Positions 42,094 to 50,274 of a stretch of 50,274 nt of DNA are shown piece by piece. Every line of letters begins with the position of its first letter. Position 1 is the stretch's first letter. Origin of the DNA: Bacteriovoracaceae bacterium (lineage in GTDB: Bacteria; Bdellovibrionota; Bacteriovoracia; Bacteriovoracales; Bacteriovoracaceae); NCBI GenBank assembly GCA_019752535.1, contig JAIEMA010000065.1:1-50274 (forward strand). Reading direction: 5' to 3'. The notes beneath the pieces were generated by a model, which saw only the letters and a list, made by a program, of their open reading frames with translations, was not told the origin of the DNA and ran no database searches. Made by a program: the position numbers and the translations under genes.

Positions 42094-43337
42094 CTTAGCC
42101 ACATTTTCAAAGTTTTAGAATTTATTCCCAACTCCTTAGCCGTTCTGTGTAGTTCAAAATTAAATCTTTGATACGCTTGTTTTGCATACTCTCTTTTAAT
42201 TTCTTCTATCGGTTTGACTTTATCTAACTGCAAAGCGATTCCTCGCAGTTCACTACTTGTCACCAGTAGGCTTTCATCCCATTTATCAAAGTCTAGTTTT
42301 CTGGTTTTGCTGCGTATTTTCTTAGCCATTAAATGCCCTCTTAATTGGCGCAAATTTCCTGGCCAAGGAAGAGTTAAATAGAAATCCATTAAGCGATTTG
42401 AAATAACAATTTCATTTTCAATTGAGAAAATCTGGCAATGTCTCTCAATTGATTTTGGATTACTCCTTAAACTTGGCAGTTGAGTTACGACTCCCTGACT
42501 TAATCGAAAATAAAAATCTTTCCTCATTAATCCTTTTGAAACCAATTTTTCTAGCAGCTGTCCGGAAGCAAATATCAGACGAGCATTCGTTCTCTCCTCT
42601 TGAATTCCACCGATCGGTCTAAAGAAGCCGTGATCCAAAAAGAGAAGTAGCTTCACTTGAAGCTCTAGCGGGAGTGAATCCACTTCATCAATAAACAATG
42701 TTCCCCCATTGGCTTGGGCTAAGGCCCCCTTGCGATTGGCAATTGCACCCGTAAATGATCCTTTCATGTGCCCAAACAATTCGCCTTCTATCAAACCAGA
42801 ACTTATTGCGGAGATATTGAGAGCAACAAAAGATCCTTTTCTTCCTGAGGCTTGGTGTATTTTTCGAGCCAAGTGACTTTTTCCGGTTCCTGTTTCTCCT
42901 TGAAGCAAAATGGGCAAAGAAGATTGAAGAACTTTCTCTTCCTTTAAATCTTCAGGCCAAAATGGAGTTTCAAAATCCTTTTGATAATCGATACGATTAA
43001 ATTCAAGTCGACCAGGAGATAGAAGTGAGAGGGTATCAAAACTTTCAACAAAAGCTTCGCGACTGGTTTGGCCATTTAAAGTAAATGGAGTTCCATCAAT
43101 TGACTTCAAGACAAACCGAGCCTCATTTTCAATTTTTTCAAGTTCAAGACGCCAACGAAATGAACGAGAAGCCGCTCCAGGAATTGTAATAGTAGGCCTG
43201 TCCTCCGCACTCCCATCACTTTCTGGAACAATGTCCCAACAAGTACGATTCAAGGTGATTTTTTTCTTCGGCTTCATTGGGGTAATGAGCGTGCAAGAGT
43301 CTCCGTAGCGAAGGCCTGAGTTTTTTAATTGATGCAT
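42090..43337 (-). CDS. FHA-domain sigma54-dependent regulator
   Basis: 415 aa. Residues about 25-115 look like an FHA phosphothreonine-binding domain (ITIPGAASRSF, then DGTPFTLNG). Residues about 130-340 are the sigma54 activator AAA+ domain: Walker A GETGTGKS (147-154), GSFTGA (193-198) and Walker B GGTLFIDEVD (211-220). The sigma54-contact loop reads GHMKGSFTGA instead of the usual GHEKGAFTGA. A short Fis-type HTH ends the protein (KELGINSKTLKMWL). GGAGGAATT precedes the ATG. FHA-NtrC regulators respond to Ser/Thr kinases. Targets unknown. Confidence 0.86.
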   Translation of the reverse strand: MHQLKNSGLRYGDSCTLITPMKPKKKITLNRTCWDIVPESDGSAEDRPTITIPGAASRSFRWRLELEKIENEARFVLKSIDGTPFTLNGQTSREAFVESFDTLSLLSPGRLEFNRIDYQKDFETPFWPEDLKEEKVLQSSLPILLQGETGTGKSHLARKIHQASGRKGSFVALNISAISSGLIEGELFGHMKGSFTGAIANRKGALAQANGGTLFIDEVDSLPLELQVKLLLFLDHGFFRPIGGIQEERTNARLIFASGQLLEKLVSKGLMRKDFYFRLSQGVVTQLPSLRSNPKSIERHCQIFSIENEIVISNRLMDFYLTLPWPGNLRQLRGHLMAKKIRSKTRKLDFDKWDESLLVTSSELRGIALQLDKVKPIEEIKREYAKQAYQRFNFELHRTAKELGINSKTLKMWLS

Positions 43338-43461
43338 AATTCCTCCAAAAAATGCTCCTTCTCATGATTTTTTTTTATCCGATACGCAACTTCAAGGTTT
43401 TGAGGGGATTTCTCAAAGATGGAACACTTTACGCATAGAACTTCAGAGGGTACAAAAGGCC

Positions 43462-44103
43462 ATGACTATACTTAAAGGCCAAACTGAATTTTTGATGGGG
43501 ATCGATAAAGTTGATCAGCTCGCCACCTGGTTGGGTGAACATCCTACTGCTCAAGGTGTAGCGTTCATTGGTCGATCAAACGTAGGAAAATCATCACTCA
43601 TTAATGCGATCTTTGGAAAATCAACGGCCAGAGTCTCAAAGACCCCAGGGCGCACTCGCCAGGTGAACGTTTTTAAATTTTTCTGGCTCCCTGAAGGAGA
43701 GAAAGTTCCGAAAGAATATTTTCTTTTTGATGTTCCAGGTTATGGCCATGCTGAGGTCTCAAAAGAGATGGGAAAAAATTGGCAGTTGCTACTTGATACA
43801 TTTTTTAAAAGCATTACTGGTAAAGTTCTCTTGCTGAATCTTCAAGATGCTCGTCATCCTCTACAAGATGCTGATCTTCAATTCCAGGATTACATCAAAC
43901 ATTTTGAGCTTGAAACTTATCTTGTGTTTAACAAAGTGGATAAACTTAAAACTCAAAGCGAGCGTTCAGTTTTACAAAAACAGATGCCTGCCATTTATGA
44001 GCGTAATAAGTGGGTGAAACAAATTTATTTTGCTTCAGCTGAGAAAGGTAACAACGTCGATAAAGTGATTGATGGGATGATGACTTTTCTTCTAAGGCTC
44101 TAG
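43462..44103 (+). CDS. engB: GTP-binding ribosome biogenesis protein EngB
   Basis: 213 aa, complete. G1 GRSNVGKSS, the G2 threonine in TPGRTRQV, G3 DVPGYG, G4 NKVDKL, and a G5-like SAEKG are in order. EngB (YsxC/YihA) helps assemble the large ribosomal subunit. Divergent from the FHA activator, with its own leader; stop overlaps the convergent small gene by 4 bp. Confidence 0.95.
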   Translation: MTILKGQTEFLMGIDKVDQLATWLGEHPTAQGVAFIGRSNVGKSSLINAIFGKSTARVSKTPGRTRQVNVFKFFWLPEGEKVPKEYFLFDVPGYGHAEVSKEMGKNWQLLLDTFFKSITGKVLLLNLQDARHPLQDADLQFQDYIKHFELETYLVFNKVDKLKTQSERSVLQKQMPAIYERNKWVKQIYFASAEKGNNVDKVIDGMMTFLLRL

Positions 44104-44405
44104 TTATCGTTTGGACGTTTTAAATCCTGAACCTGACCTTCCATCTCTTGCAATAAGACTTCTAATTCATCTGCATTTTGAATCAAGACGCGGGCCCTTT
44201 GACTATTCCAGTCTAGATCTCCCTCTTTCATCGCCTTGGCCACTAAACGTCCCAATTCTTCATAAGTGCTATGAAGATCAGTACTTGCCTTAGAGGCGTG
44301 GATCATCTTCATGCCGATAGCAGTCGTGCGGCGAAGCTCGTGCTCACAAGCTTGCAGAACGCCAATTGCTTTTTTCCGCCAGGACTCATTGTTTGGATCA
44401 CGCAT
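44100..44405 (-). CDS. Small helical protein, unknown
   Basis: 101 aa, almost wholly helical and heptad-rich (CEHELRRTTAIGMKMIHASK; ADELEVLLQEMEGQV), with no signal or membrane segment. Size and pattern fit a small coiled-coil or helical-bundle protein. I do not recognise the family. The strong codon pattern and a compact fit between engB and the acyltransferase gene support it as real. Confidence 0.6.
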   Translation of the reverse strand: MRDPNNESWRKKAIGVLQACEHELRRTTAIGMKMIHASKASTDLHSTYEELGRLVAKAMKEGDLDWNSQRARVLIQNADELEVLLQEMEGQVQDLKRPNDN

Positions 44406-44460
44406 AACCGGTATTATGCCTTAAAGAACTTAATGAGCAACGGGCAAGAGGTCTTTTCCC

Positions 44461-45348
44461 ATGCAACTTAGTCAGGCATTTAAATCAATTTGGGGACTTT
44501 CACCGGAAGACGATGCAAAAATCAGTGAGGTTTTTGAAGTTTTACGCGTTAAGTATCAAACCTATCAAGACCCCTGGGGTTTTAATCTCGAGCTTTGTGA
44601 AAAAGTTTTGAGGCAGCTCATTCCAGTTTATCGTCGCTATTTTAAAGTGAGAGTTTTTGGACAAGAAAATGTCAAGGACGATACTTACATTGTCGTCTCA
44701 AATCATACAGGACAAATTCCTCTCGATGGAATGTTGATCACCATTGCCTTTCTGCTTGAAGTGCAACCCCCAAGAGTTTTGCGTGCCATGATCGAGAGAT
44801 TCATGGCGCAGCTGCCGTTCATTGGTGATTTCACAGCTCAAACTGGAAGTATATTAGGTGATCGAGTGAACTGCCAATACTTGCTTGATCATGGCGAATC
44901 CATTCTCGTGTTTCCCGAAGGAGTCCGAGGTGTAAGCAAAAGCACACCGAAGTTTTATAAAACGCAACACTTCTCACATGGTTTCTACAGAATTGCTCTT
45001 CAAAAACATACGCCTATCCTTCCACTTGCTGTGGTAGGCGCAGAAGAGATGTTCCCCTTTGTTTGGCACGTTAAAAGTTTAGCGAAGCTCTTAAAAGTTC
45101 CAGCGCTTCCGCTCACCGCAAACTTTTTCCCACTCCCCTCGCCCATTGATATCTATATTGGAAAGCCGATTGAGACAAACAATGAACTCACCCCTGAATC
45201 TCCTGAGAAAGATATTAACGAGCAGGTCTTAAGAGTTGAAGGGCAAGTCAAAAAGCTTTTGGCCGTGGGACTAAAGCATCGCCGCCCATTCTTTGACGAA
45301 ATCAGAAAACCTCTTTCAAAATTTGTCATGAAACAGGATCTCGAATGA
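44461..45348 (+). CDS. PlsC-like lysophospholipid acyltransferase
   Basis: 295 aa. Acyltransferase motifs: VVSNHTGQIPLDGML (catalytic His with the spaced D of the variant NH-x6-D family), then FPEGVRG (motif III) and a LPLAVVG segment. It likely adds an acyl chain to a lysophospholipid or related lipid at the inner membrane. No obvious N-terminal membrane helix. It overlaps the downstream epimerase by 4 bp (ATGA). Confidence 0.85.
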   Translation: MQLSQAFKSIWGLSPEDDAKISEVFEVLRVKYQTYQDPWGFNLELCEKVLRQLIPVYRRYFKVRVFGQENVKDDTYIVVSNHTGQIPLDGMLITIAFLLEVQPPRVLRAMIERFMAQLPFIGDFTAQTGSILGDRVNCQYLLDHGESILVFPEGVRGVSKSTPKFYKTQHFSHGFYRIALQKHTPILPLAVVGAEEMFPFVWHVKSLAKLLKVPALPLTANFFPLPSPIDIYIGKPIETNNELTPESPEKDINEQVLRVEGQVKKLLAVGLKHRRPFFDEIRKPLSKFVMKQDLE

Positions 45349-46304
45349 GCGAAGTAAAAAAGAAAGTTCTCATTCTCGGAATGGCCGGTGGATTAGCTCA
45401 GATCACGACACGCCTATTACTCTCAGAGCATCCAGAATGGAGCGTATTGGGTATTGATACACGTCCACTTGAAAATGTCGCGACCATGCCAGGTCTTGAG
45501 ACTTTGAGTATGAAATACTCACGCGGTAATTTTGAAAACCTCTTTCGAAGTCATCACTTTGATGCTGTTTTGCATCTGGGAAGAATTTCTCACAGCTCAA
45601 ACGATGCCGATATACTGGCCAAGCGATTAGAGCTTTCTGTGATGGGTACGAGTCGCATCTTAGACTTATGCCTTAGGTCTGGGGTCGGGAAAGTGATCAT
45701 TCTCTCTACATTTCATGTCTATGGTGCCCTTCCAGACAATTCAATTTTCCTCGCAGAAGATGCGCCCCTCAAGGCCAGCATTAAACATCCTGATCTTCGT
45801 GATGTCATTGAGATGGATCAGATGTGTGGAAATTTTATGTGGAAGCATCAAAATGAACTTTCAACCGTAGTGCTCCGTCCATGCAATATTATTGGCACAC
45901 AGATTCAAAATTCGATGAGCCGCTTTCTCACGAATCATTTGTCATTGAGGCCTATTGACTACAATCCATTTTTTCAATTTATTCATGAATTTGATATGGC
46001 CCAAATTTTAGTTCGCTCTCTCAATGAACTCCCTACTGGGACTTACAATGTGGCCGGCAGTGAGTTTATTTCTCTTAGAGAAGCATTAGATATCGTGGGC
46101 TCAAGAGGGCTACCATTCCCCATTACATTGGCCAACGGACTCAATGACGTACTAAAAGTTTTTAAAATAGATGTTCCAGACTACCTTCTCGATTACCTAA
46201 AGTTCTCGTGCTTAATCGATAATCAACTTTTAAGAAAACAGCTCGGTGATGATTTTCTAAGATTTGGAATCAAAGAAACTCTTGAACTAATCAGGTTGCG
46301 TTAA
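45345..46304 (+). CDS. NAD-dependent epimerase/dehydratase-like SDR
   Basis: 319 aa. Extended SDR: ILGMAGGLA (loop in place of the typical G-x-x-G-x-x-G), VLGIDTRP (NAD-binding acidic end), LHLGRISHSS, the central VIILSTFHVYGA with the catalytic-site Y as part of VYG, and VLRPCNIIG. The usual Y-x-x-x-K pair is not clear (ENNL-like drift), so catalysis is uncertain. It may bind a nucleotide sugar or a lipid head group. Paired with the acyltransferase; the two may act in one lipid pathway. Confidence 0.78.
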   Translation: MSEVKKKVLILGMAGGLAQITTRLLLSEHPEWSVLGIDTRPLENVATMPGLETLSMKYSRGNFENLFRSHHFDAVLHLGRISHSSNDADILAKRLELSVMGTSRILDLCLRSGVGKVIILSTFHVYGALPDNSIFLAEDAPLKASIKHPDLRDVIEMDQMCGNFMWKHQNELSTVVLRPCNIIGTQIQNSMSRFLTNHLSLRPIDYNPFFQFIHEFDMAQILVRSLNELPTGTYNVAGSEFISLREALDIVGSRGLPFPITLANGLNDVLKVFKIDVPDYLLDYLKFSCLIDNQLLRKQLGDDFLRFGIKETLELIRLR

Positions 46305-46874
46305 ACATAGCCCCTTATCACAAACTGGCTTGATGTTTGCCATCTTCTCTTTAACGAGGATGCAATTTAATCGAGGAGCAATCTCTTTGACATAGGCTTC
46401 GAATTTTTTTCTATAGGCTGAGTTCACAGCAACACTTTCACCACAAGCAGCCTTCGTTAACTCACAGTCAGAACTGCTCAGACACGTTGACCACACAGGA
46501 TGGGCCTGTAACTGAGAGGGTTGAATATTTACAATCTTACCTAATAGATTTGAGGCTTCTGCGAGTTTCATAAAGACTGTACTACAAGAGCGAAAATTAT
46601 TTTTCTCTGAAGTCATAATTAGGTAGCGCTCTCCATCTTCAAGGAAGACTCTGCAAGATGTCTTATTCGTCAGATCAATTTTTCTCTCAGCAGGATTAAA
46701 CGAATGAGTGACTTCCACAAATTGTGACTCCTGAGCGACATGAGCCTTTGCAAAAATAATATTATGGGCACTCGCGGGACGATCTTTGAGTGAAATTAAG
46801 ACGGCAGGATCACACTTACAAGCCCACGTTTTAAAAGTGAACAAGAGCGTTAAAAATAATATTTTTTTCATCAC
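46287..46874 (-). CDS. Secreted Cys-rich NTR/TIMP-like protein
   Basis: 195 aa. Signal peptide ends at TWA, so the mature protein probably begins C-K-C-D-P. Mature N-terminal C-x-C is the hallmark of tissue-inhibitor-of-metalloproteinase (NTR) domains. NIIFAKAHV, TSCRVFLEDGERYLI and NFRSCSTV follow in NTR-like order. A second Cys-rich segment (about 125-190; STCLSSSDC, KAACGE, PVCDKGLC) is extra. Probably a disulphide-bonded periplasmic or secreted protein. The NTR match is by pattern only. Its stop overlaps the SDR gene's end by 18 bp (convergent). Confidence 0.65.
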   Translation of the reverse strand: MMKKILFLTLLFTFKTWACKCDPAVLISLKDRPASAHNIIFAKAHVAQESQFVEVTHSFNPAERKIDLTNKTSCRVFLEDGERYLIMTSEKNNFRSCSTVFMKLAEASNLLGKIVNIQPSQLQAHPVWSTCLSSSDCELTKAACGESVAVNSAYRKKFEAYVKEIAPRLNCILVKEKMANIKPVCDKGLCLTQPD

Positions 46875-46927
46875 TTGACCCTAGCAAATCATTGAAGGCA
46901 AGATCAACTCGCAACACGAGGTGAATA

Positions 46928-47884
46928 ATGCGTGATTTATATCCTGAAATAGAACCCTATAATACTGGATTCCTCAAGGTGTCTGACACTCACACTATCT
47001 ATTGGGAAGAAGTGGGCAATCCAAAAGGTAAGCCACTCATTTTTATTCACGGTGGGCCTGGCGGTGGTATCGATGCCGGCTCACGAAGATATTTTGATCC
47101 AACTTTATGGCGCGTGATTCGTTTTGATCAAAGAGGCTGCGGACTCTCAACTCCCTTCTCTGAATTAAATGACAATACCACCTGGGCTTCAATCGCTGAT
47201 ATTGAAAAGTTAAGAGTTCACTTTAACATTGAGAAGTGGAGTGTTTTTGGTGGCTCTTGGGGCTCTACACTTGCTCTTGCCTACGCCATAGAAAATCCAA
47301 ACCGCGTGAGTGATCTCATCTTAAGAGGAATATTCCTTTTAAGAGAGAAGGAAATTCGCTGGTTCTATCAAGAAGGGGCGAGCTTCTTATTTCCGGATGC
47401 ATGGGAGAAATACTTAGCACCCATTCCTCAAAATGAACGGCATGATTTGTTAAATGCCTACTACAGGAGACTCACTTCTAGCGACAGTAAAGTTCGCTCA
47501 GAGGCGGCGAAAGCTTGGAGTGTGTGGGAAGGTTCAACATCAAAGCTGTTATTTGATCCCTCATTTGTTGAGCGCTTCTCAGTGGGTGAGTTTGCTGACG
47601 CATTTGCACGTATTGAATGTCACTATTTCGTGAATAAAGGCTTTTTCAAAGAAGATGGATGGCTCCTTAAGAATGTTAATAAGATTCGCCACATCCCCAC
47701 TTGGATCGTTCAGGGCCGCTATGATGTGGTCTGTCCTGCTACCTCGGCCTATGAGCTTCATAGTGCTTGGCCGGAATCAGTTCTGCACATCATCCCAGAT
47801 GCCGGTCATTCGGCCTCAGAACCAGGAATTAAGTCCAAATTAATTGAAGCGACTGATTATTTTGGGAAGCAGCCGTTGACTTGA
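46928..47884 (+). CDS. pip: Proline iminopeptidase
   Basis: 318 aa, alpha/beta hydrolase of peptidase family S33. HGGPGGG (oxyanion region, 41-47), DQRGCGLS (67-74) and the nucleophile elbow GGSWGS (S110) are all present; DVVCP and GHSASEP near the C-terminus supply Asp and His. It releases N-terminal proline from peptides. No signal peptide, so cytosolic. ACGAGGTGAATA before the ATG contains a usable GAGG. Confidence 0.9.
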   Translation: MRDLYPEIEPYNTGFLKVSDTHTIYWEEVGNPKGKPLIFIHGGPGGGIDAGSRRYFDPTLWRVIRFDQRGCGLSTPFSELNDNTTWASIADIEKLRVHFNIEKWSVFGGSWGSTLALAYAIENPNRVSDLILRGIFLLREKEIRWFYQEGASFLFPDAWEKYLAPIPQNERHDLLNAYYRRLTSSDSKVRSEAAKAWSVWEGSTSKLLFDPSFVERFSVGEFADAFARIECHYFVNKGFFKEDGWLLKNVNKIRHIPTWIVQGRYDVVCPATSAYELHSAWPESVLHIIPDAGHSASEPGIKSKLIEATDYFGKQPLT

Positions 47885-47914
47885 CTCGCTGCGCTTTCTA
47901 GAATCCAAGCTCAT

Positions 47915-47999
47915 GCCCGGGTGGCGAAATGGTAGACGCAGAGGATTCAAAATCCTCCGACTAATCATCGTGGGGGTTCGAGTCCCTTCCCGGGCACCA
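47915..47999 (+). tRNA. tRNA-Leu (anticodon CAA)
   Basis: Class II tRNA with long variable arm. Acceptor GCCCGGG pairs CCCGGGC with encoded CCA at 47997-47999. Anticodon stem GAGGA/TCCTC with loop TTCAAAA gives anticodon CAA at 47948-47950. It lies between pip and AT-richer sequence and is a plausible integration point. Confidence 0.96.
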
Positions 48000-48152
48000 T
48001 TTTTCAAATCACAATCGCCAGAGCCAAGCGCCAAACACCATCCGAAAACTTTTATAATAAGAAAGTCATAGATATGTCGGGCAAGAGATATTTCTTGTTT
48101 TAAAAGTTGACTTCGTAATGGCTAAAGGAAAAAATTTTTTCAAAGGCTAGCT

Positions 48153-49172
48153 ATGGAAAACAAAATCCTGTCCGACAAAAAAATTGAACTCACACTAAGA
48201 AATCTCTTAAACAAAGAACAGAAATTAACCTTATCTATGGATGTTTTTGAAAATTCAATTTCTCAACGTTGGATACAAGAACTTGAAAAGGCCTTGATTC
48301 GAAAAGATAGAGTGGTAAAAGATTATAGTTTTTTAGGTTGGCCCAATACCCATCGCAACATTGAGTTTCTGTGCAATGAACTGAACAGAGAGATTGAAAC
48401 AATTAACGAGTTCTCTAATTCAGGAAAATGGAACAAGCCTTATAATATTTTGGATAAATTTACCAAAGAAACTATCCTGAATAGCGACAATCAGCTTAAT
48501 CAAGAAACGATGAACATTCTTCATCATCATTTCGCATTGCTATTTGGTCAGGTGTGGAACCCATCCTATTACATGATGAACTCACCTCGACATATTCAAG
48601 ATTCTATCGGAAGGCTCAATCTCAGATGTCATGAAATTGAAAACTATGTTGGTCAGCAAGAAACTATGAGAAAGCATGGTTATGATGCTGTTGCACCTGG
48701 TATTATTTTTAGCCTAGAGGATTGTCCTCGTCATGATCTCCTAGATCAAGATTATGAATTATTTGAATATAGGCAATTTTTCGGAGCAGTAAGTCTTCAC
48801 TATTGTCAGGTCGGCAAGAGATATGACGAAGCATTCGAAGACAGAGATCAAGTGGCAAGCTCAGAAGAGATTTGTGGATTAAGATATTATTCCGGGGAAT
48901 TCAACATCTACTGGGGGCTTTCCCATGACGATTACTACTCACAAAGACTCAAGGCCATTAAAGATTGGATCGCTAGCATTGGAAAAGATCCTAATGATAA
49001 AAAACTCTCACTGGGTTTCATCCATTTAGGTGAGTTCAATAGACAAAAAAACTTTGGAAATGCCTCGTTAAAGGAAATCCATGACCTAATATCGGCTCAT
49101 GCTGATATTTATTCTGTAAAAATCATTGATCAAAAGAGTGAAACGATCGCGAGTCATTGCTACGACTATTAA
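48153..49172 (+). CDS. Hypothetical protein
   Basis: 339 aa, no signal peptide or membrane segment. Rich in Asn, Lys, His and Tyr with AT-rich codons. A central His/Tyr-rich stretch (HHHFALLFGQVWNPSYYM) and a downstream FNIYWGLSHDDYY segment suggest an enzyme-like fold with possible metal-binding histidines, but I do not recognise a family. The AT-rich composition and its place after tRNA-Leu differ from the rest of the window and suggest acquisition. The start has a weak AAAGGCTAG upstream. Confidence 0.62.
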   Translation: MENKILSDKKIELTLRNLLNKEQKLTLSMDVFENSISQRWIQELEKALIRKDRVVKDYSFLGWPNTHRNIEFLCNELNREIETINEFSNSGKWNKPYNILDKFTKETILNSDNQLNQETMNILHHHFALLFGQVWNPSYYMMNSPRHIQDSIGRLNLRCHEIENYVGQQETMRKHGYDAVAPGIIFSLEDCPRHDLLDQDYELFEYRQFFGAVSLHYCQVGKRYDEAFEDRDQVASSEEICGLRYYSGEFNIYWGLSHDDYYSQRLKAIKDWIASIGKDPNDKKLSLGFIHLGEFNRQKNFGNASLKEIHDLISAHADIYSVKIIDQKSETIASHCYDY

Positions 49173-49236
49173 TCGTAATAATTGTAATCTGCCAACAAGC
49201 AAAACCCTTCATAGAAAGGCCATGCTGAATCATGAC

Positions 49237-49878
49237 TTAACCCCCCTCAATCAGCATCCAAATACGAATACTCTCTGTGTTCGTAACCTTTAAATTATTT
49301 CTATCAAGTGTTTGCAGAAGCTCTTCCTTTGAGCGTAAGAAAAGTGTATCAGAAATTCCGACACCAGCTTCATTGGTATTTATTCCAATGAGCTGACTTC
49401 CATCTTCTTCAACTTTTTCGTAGCTAGCAATCCAATCGGCGCGATTATTCGGATTAGCCGTTATGATCAAAAATTTTCCATCTTTCCTGAGAACACGATT
49501 TAATTCAGCATGTGCTTGGTTAATATCTTGTAACAAGTGCCAAACAGCAATACTAAACACTCCATCAAATGACTCTTCCGCGAATGGCAAGTGGTAAGCG
49601 TTTCCATTTATGAACTGATAGTTAGGATACAGCTCCTTTGCTCTAGTGAGTAAGAATGATGATGGCTCAACACCCGTATACTCTCTATCTGCAAGATTTA
49701 GCTTTTCAGTACAAACGCCTTGTCCAGAACCTAAATCTAAAACATTTTTGATTTCAAATTCTCTAAGCCACTGATTAATTCTTGGATAAATGTCGTCATC
49801 CCTCTTGCTGGATTTTTTAGACTCAATCGCATTTATCCACTCATAAGCGCTTTGGTTATCAAAATTCTTGTCGTCCAT
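49237..49878 (-). CDS. SAM-dependent methyltransferase (class I)
   Basis: 213 aa from the ATG at 49878; an ATG at 49905 adds nine residues and neither has a strong Shine-Dalgarno. Rossmann methyltransferase: motif I VLDLGSGQGVC, post-I YTGVEPS, motif II-like FDGVFSIAVWHLL and a typical ALNRVLRKDGKFLI-style strand (here AELNRVLRKDGKF). Methylation target unknown; UbiE/Methyltransf_11-like. Lies in the AT-rich area after tRNA-Leu, next to another methyltransferase gene. Confidence 0.82.
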   Translation of the reverse strand: MDDKNFDNQSAYEWINAIESKKSSKRDDDIYPRINQWLREFEIKNVLDLGSGQGVCTEKLNLADREYTGVEPSSFLLTRAKELYPNYQFINGNAYHLPFAEESFDGVFSIAVWHLLQDINQAHAELNRVLRKDGKFLIITANPNNRADWIASYEKVEEDGSQLIGINTNEAGVGISDTLFLRSKEELLQTLDRNNLKVTNTESIRIWMLIEGG

Positions 49879-50009
49879 ATTTAAAAATCTCAAGCATATA
49901 GACAAATAATATTAGTGAATATTGATTCAAGCGAAAACTATTAAATCAAATACTTCGACTCAAATCCTAATAGGCAGAGGGAAATTATCTCTGTCTATTT
50001 CACGCAATA

Positions 50010-50274
50010 TTAACTTCCCTGAACACCTAAAAGATCAATGGAGTAATCTTTGAGTGGCAATGTCTCAAAAGAAATTGCATCGAGTCCAAAACCGCTTTTA
50101 TCGATAATAAAAAATTTATAGGAAAAATTTCTCTCAAGAGTTCTATAGAGGTCCCACAACTTGGTTTTATCTTTTACTAAGTGTGTTTCAAACTCAAGAA
50201 ACAAGGTTGGTCGATCTCGCTCTATCATGTAGAGCATTCCTCTTATGACAGATTCTTCATAGCCTTGGGTATCG
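50010..50274 (-). CDS. FkbM-family methyltransferase, C-terminal part
   Basis: Partial: the gene runs off the window's right edge. Upstream of the first internal ATG (50237) the frame stays open to 50274 and reads DTQGYEESVIRG, the FkbM motif (usually D-x-E-G-x-E-x-x-x-L-x-G). Then RDRPTLFLEFETHL follows, also FkbM-like. FkbM methyltransferases O-methylate sugars or polyketides. Together with the neighbouring methyltransferase it suggests a surface polysaccharide or secondary metabolite locus beyond the edge. Confidence 0.72.
   Translation of the reverse strand, partial: DTQGYEESVIRGMLYMIERDRPTLFLEFETHLVKDKTKLWDLYRTLERNFSYKFFIIDKSGFGLDAISFETLPLKDYSIDLLGVQGS

Noticed and set aside
47915-50274. 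Direct repeat of the tRNA-Leu 3' end as an attachment site
   Set aside because: No copy of the T-arm/acceptor end was seen further right in the window; the integrative-element idea stays untested here.

Overview
The window (about 42% G+C by eye, densely coded on both strands, many ATGA-type stop/start overlaps) looks like a chromosomal segment of a Gram-negative bacterium. Several things suggest Bdellovibrionota, most likely a Bacteriovorax/Peredibacter-like member: many short secreted proteins, lipoproteins and beta-barrels, a rel-gmk-yicC-accA block, a FliL-like protein outside a flagellar operon, KirBac and a K+-dependent membrane pyrophosphatase. The assignment is an inference from gene style; no marker gene was compared.

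Layout. 1-950: 3' two thirds of purA, with its 5' part unreadable at the window edge. 1083-6275: a signalling block: a REC-cNMP protein, the tRNA methylthiotransferase MtaB, tRNA-Lys and tRNA-Glu, a REC-CheX protein that seems to start at CTG, a stand-alone REC overlapping a Crp/Fnr gene, and a second Crp/Fnr gene with FNR-like cysteines. 6413-12000: a secreted protein paired with TerC, an acyl desaturase, the pyrophosphate-energised pump HppA and a KirBac K+ channel. 12025-13042: a YkgJ-like Cys-cluster protein and a small secreted protein. 13039-19034: a tightly overlapping operon of GNAT, LuxE-like, LuxC-PaaK fusion and PaaK-like genes, an acyl activation and reduction pathway without luciferase genes. 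19150-29864: AlkB-like dioxygenase, secreted proteins, TauE/SafE, ABC-F, lipoprotein, Na+/solute symporter, malic enzyme (MaeB), RidA and a YdcF/SanA-like protein.

30126-33896 is the most unusual region. Two tandem paralogous micro-genes (32 and 33 aa), each with a conserved FGT-x-GSASV segment and a poly-alanine tail, converge on an operon encoding a carrier protein, a short AMP-forming ligase, a PqqD-like protein and a GNAT-like transferase. A divergent GT4 glycosyltransferase shares the operon's start region. I read this as a candidate ribosomal-peptide modification system, possibly acylation with or without glycosylation.

33893-41097: a lipoprotein and outer-membrane beta-barrel pair, then rel-gmk-yicC-accA and an OmlA/SmpA-like lipoprotein. 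41248-47884: FliL-like protein, FHA-sigma54 activator, EngB GTPase, small helical protein, acyltransferase with NAD-dependent epimerase, NTR/TIMP-like secreted Cys protein and proline iminopeptidase. 47915-47999: tRNA-Leu(CAA). Beyond it lies AT-rich, less conserved sequence with an unknown protein, a SAM methyltransferase and a partial FkbM methyltransferase, possibly the edge of an accessory region.

No stretch over 300 bases lacks a gene once the two micro-genes are counted. I saw no CRISPR array, insertion sequence or rRNA.
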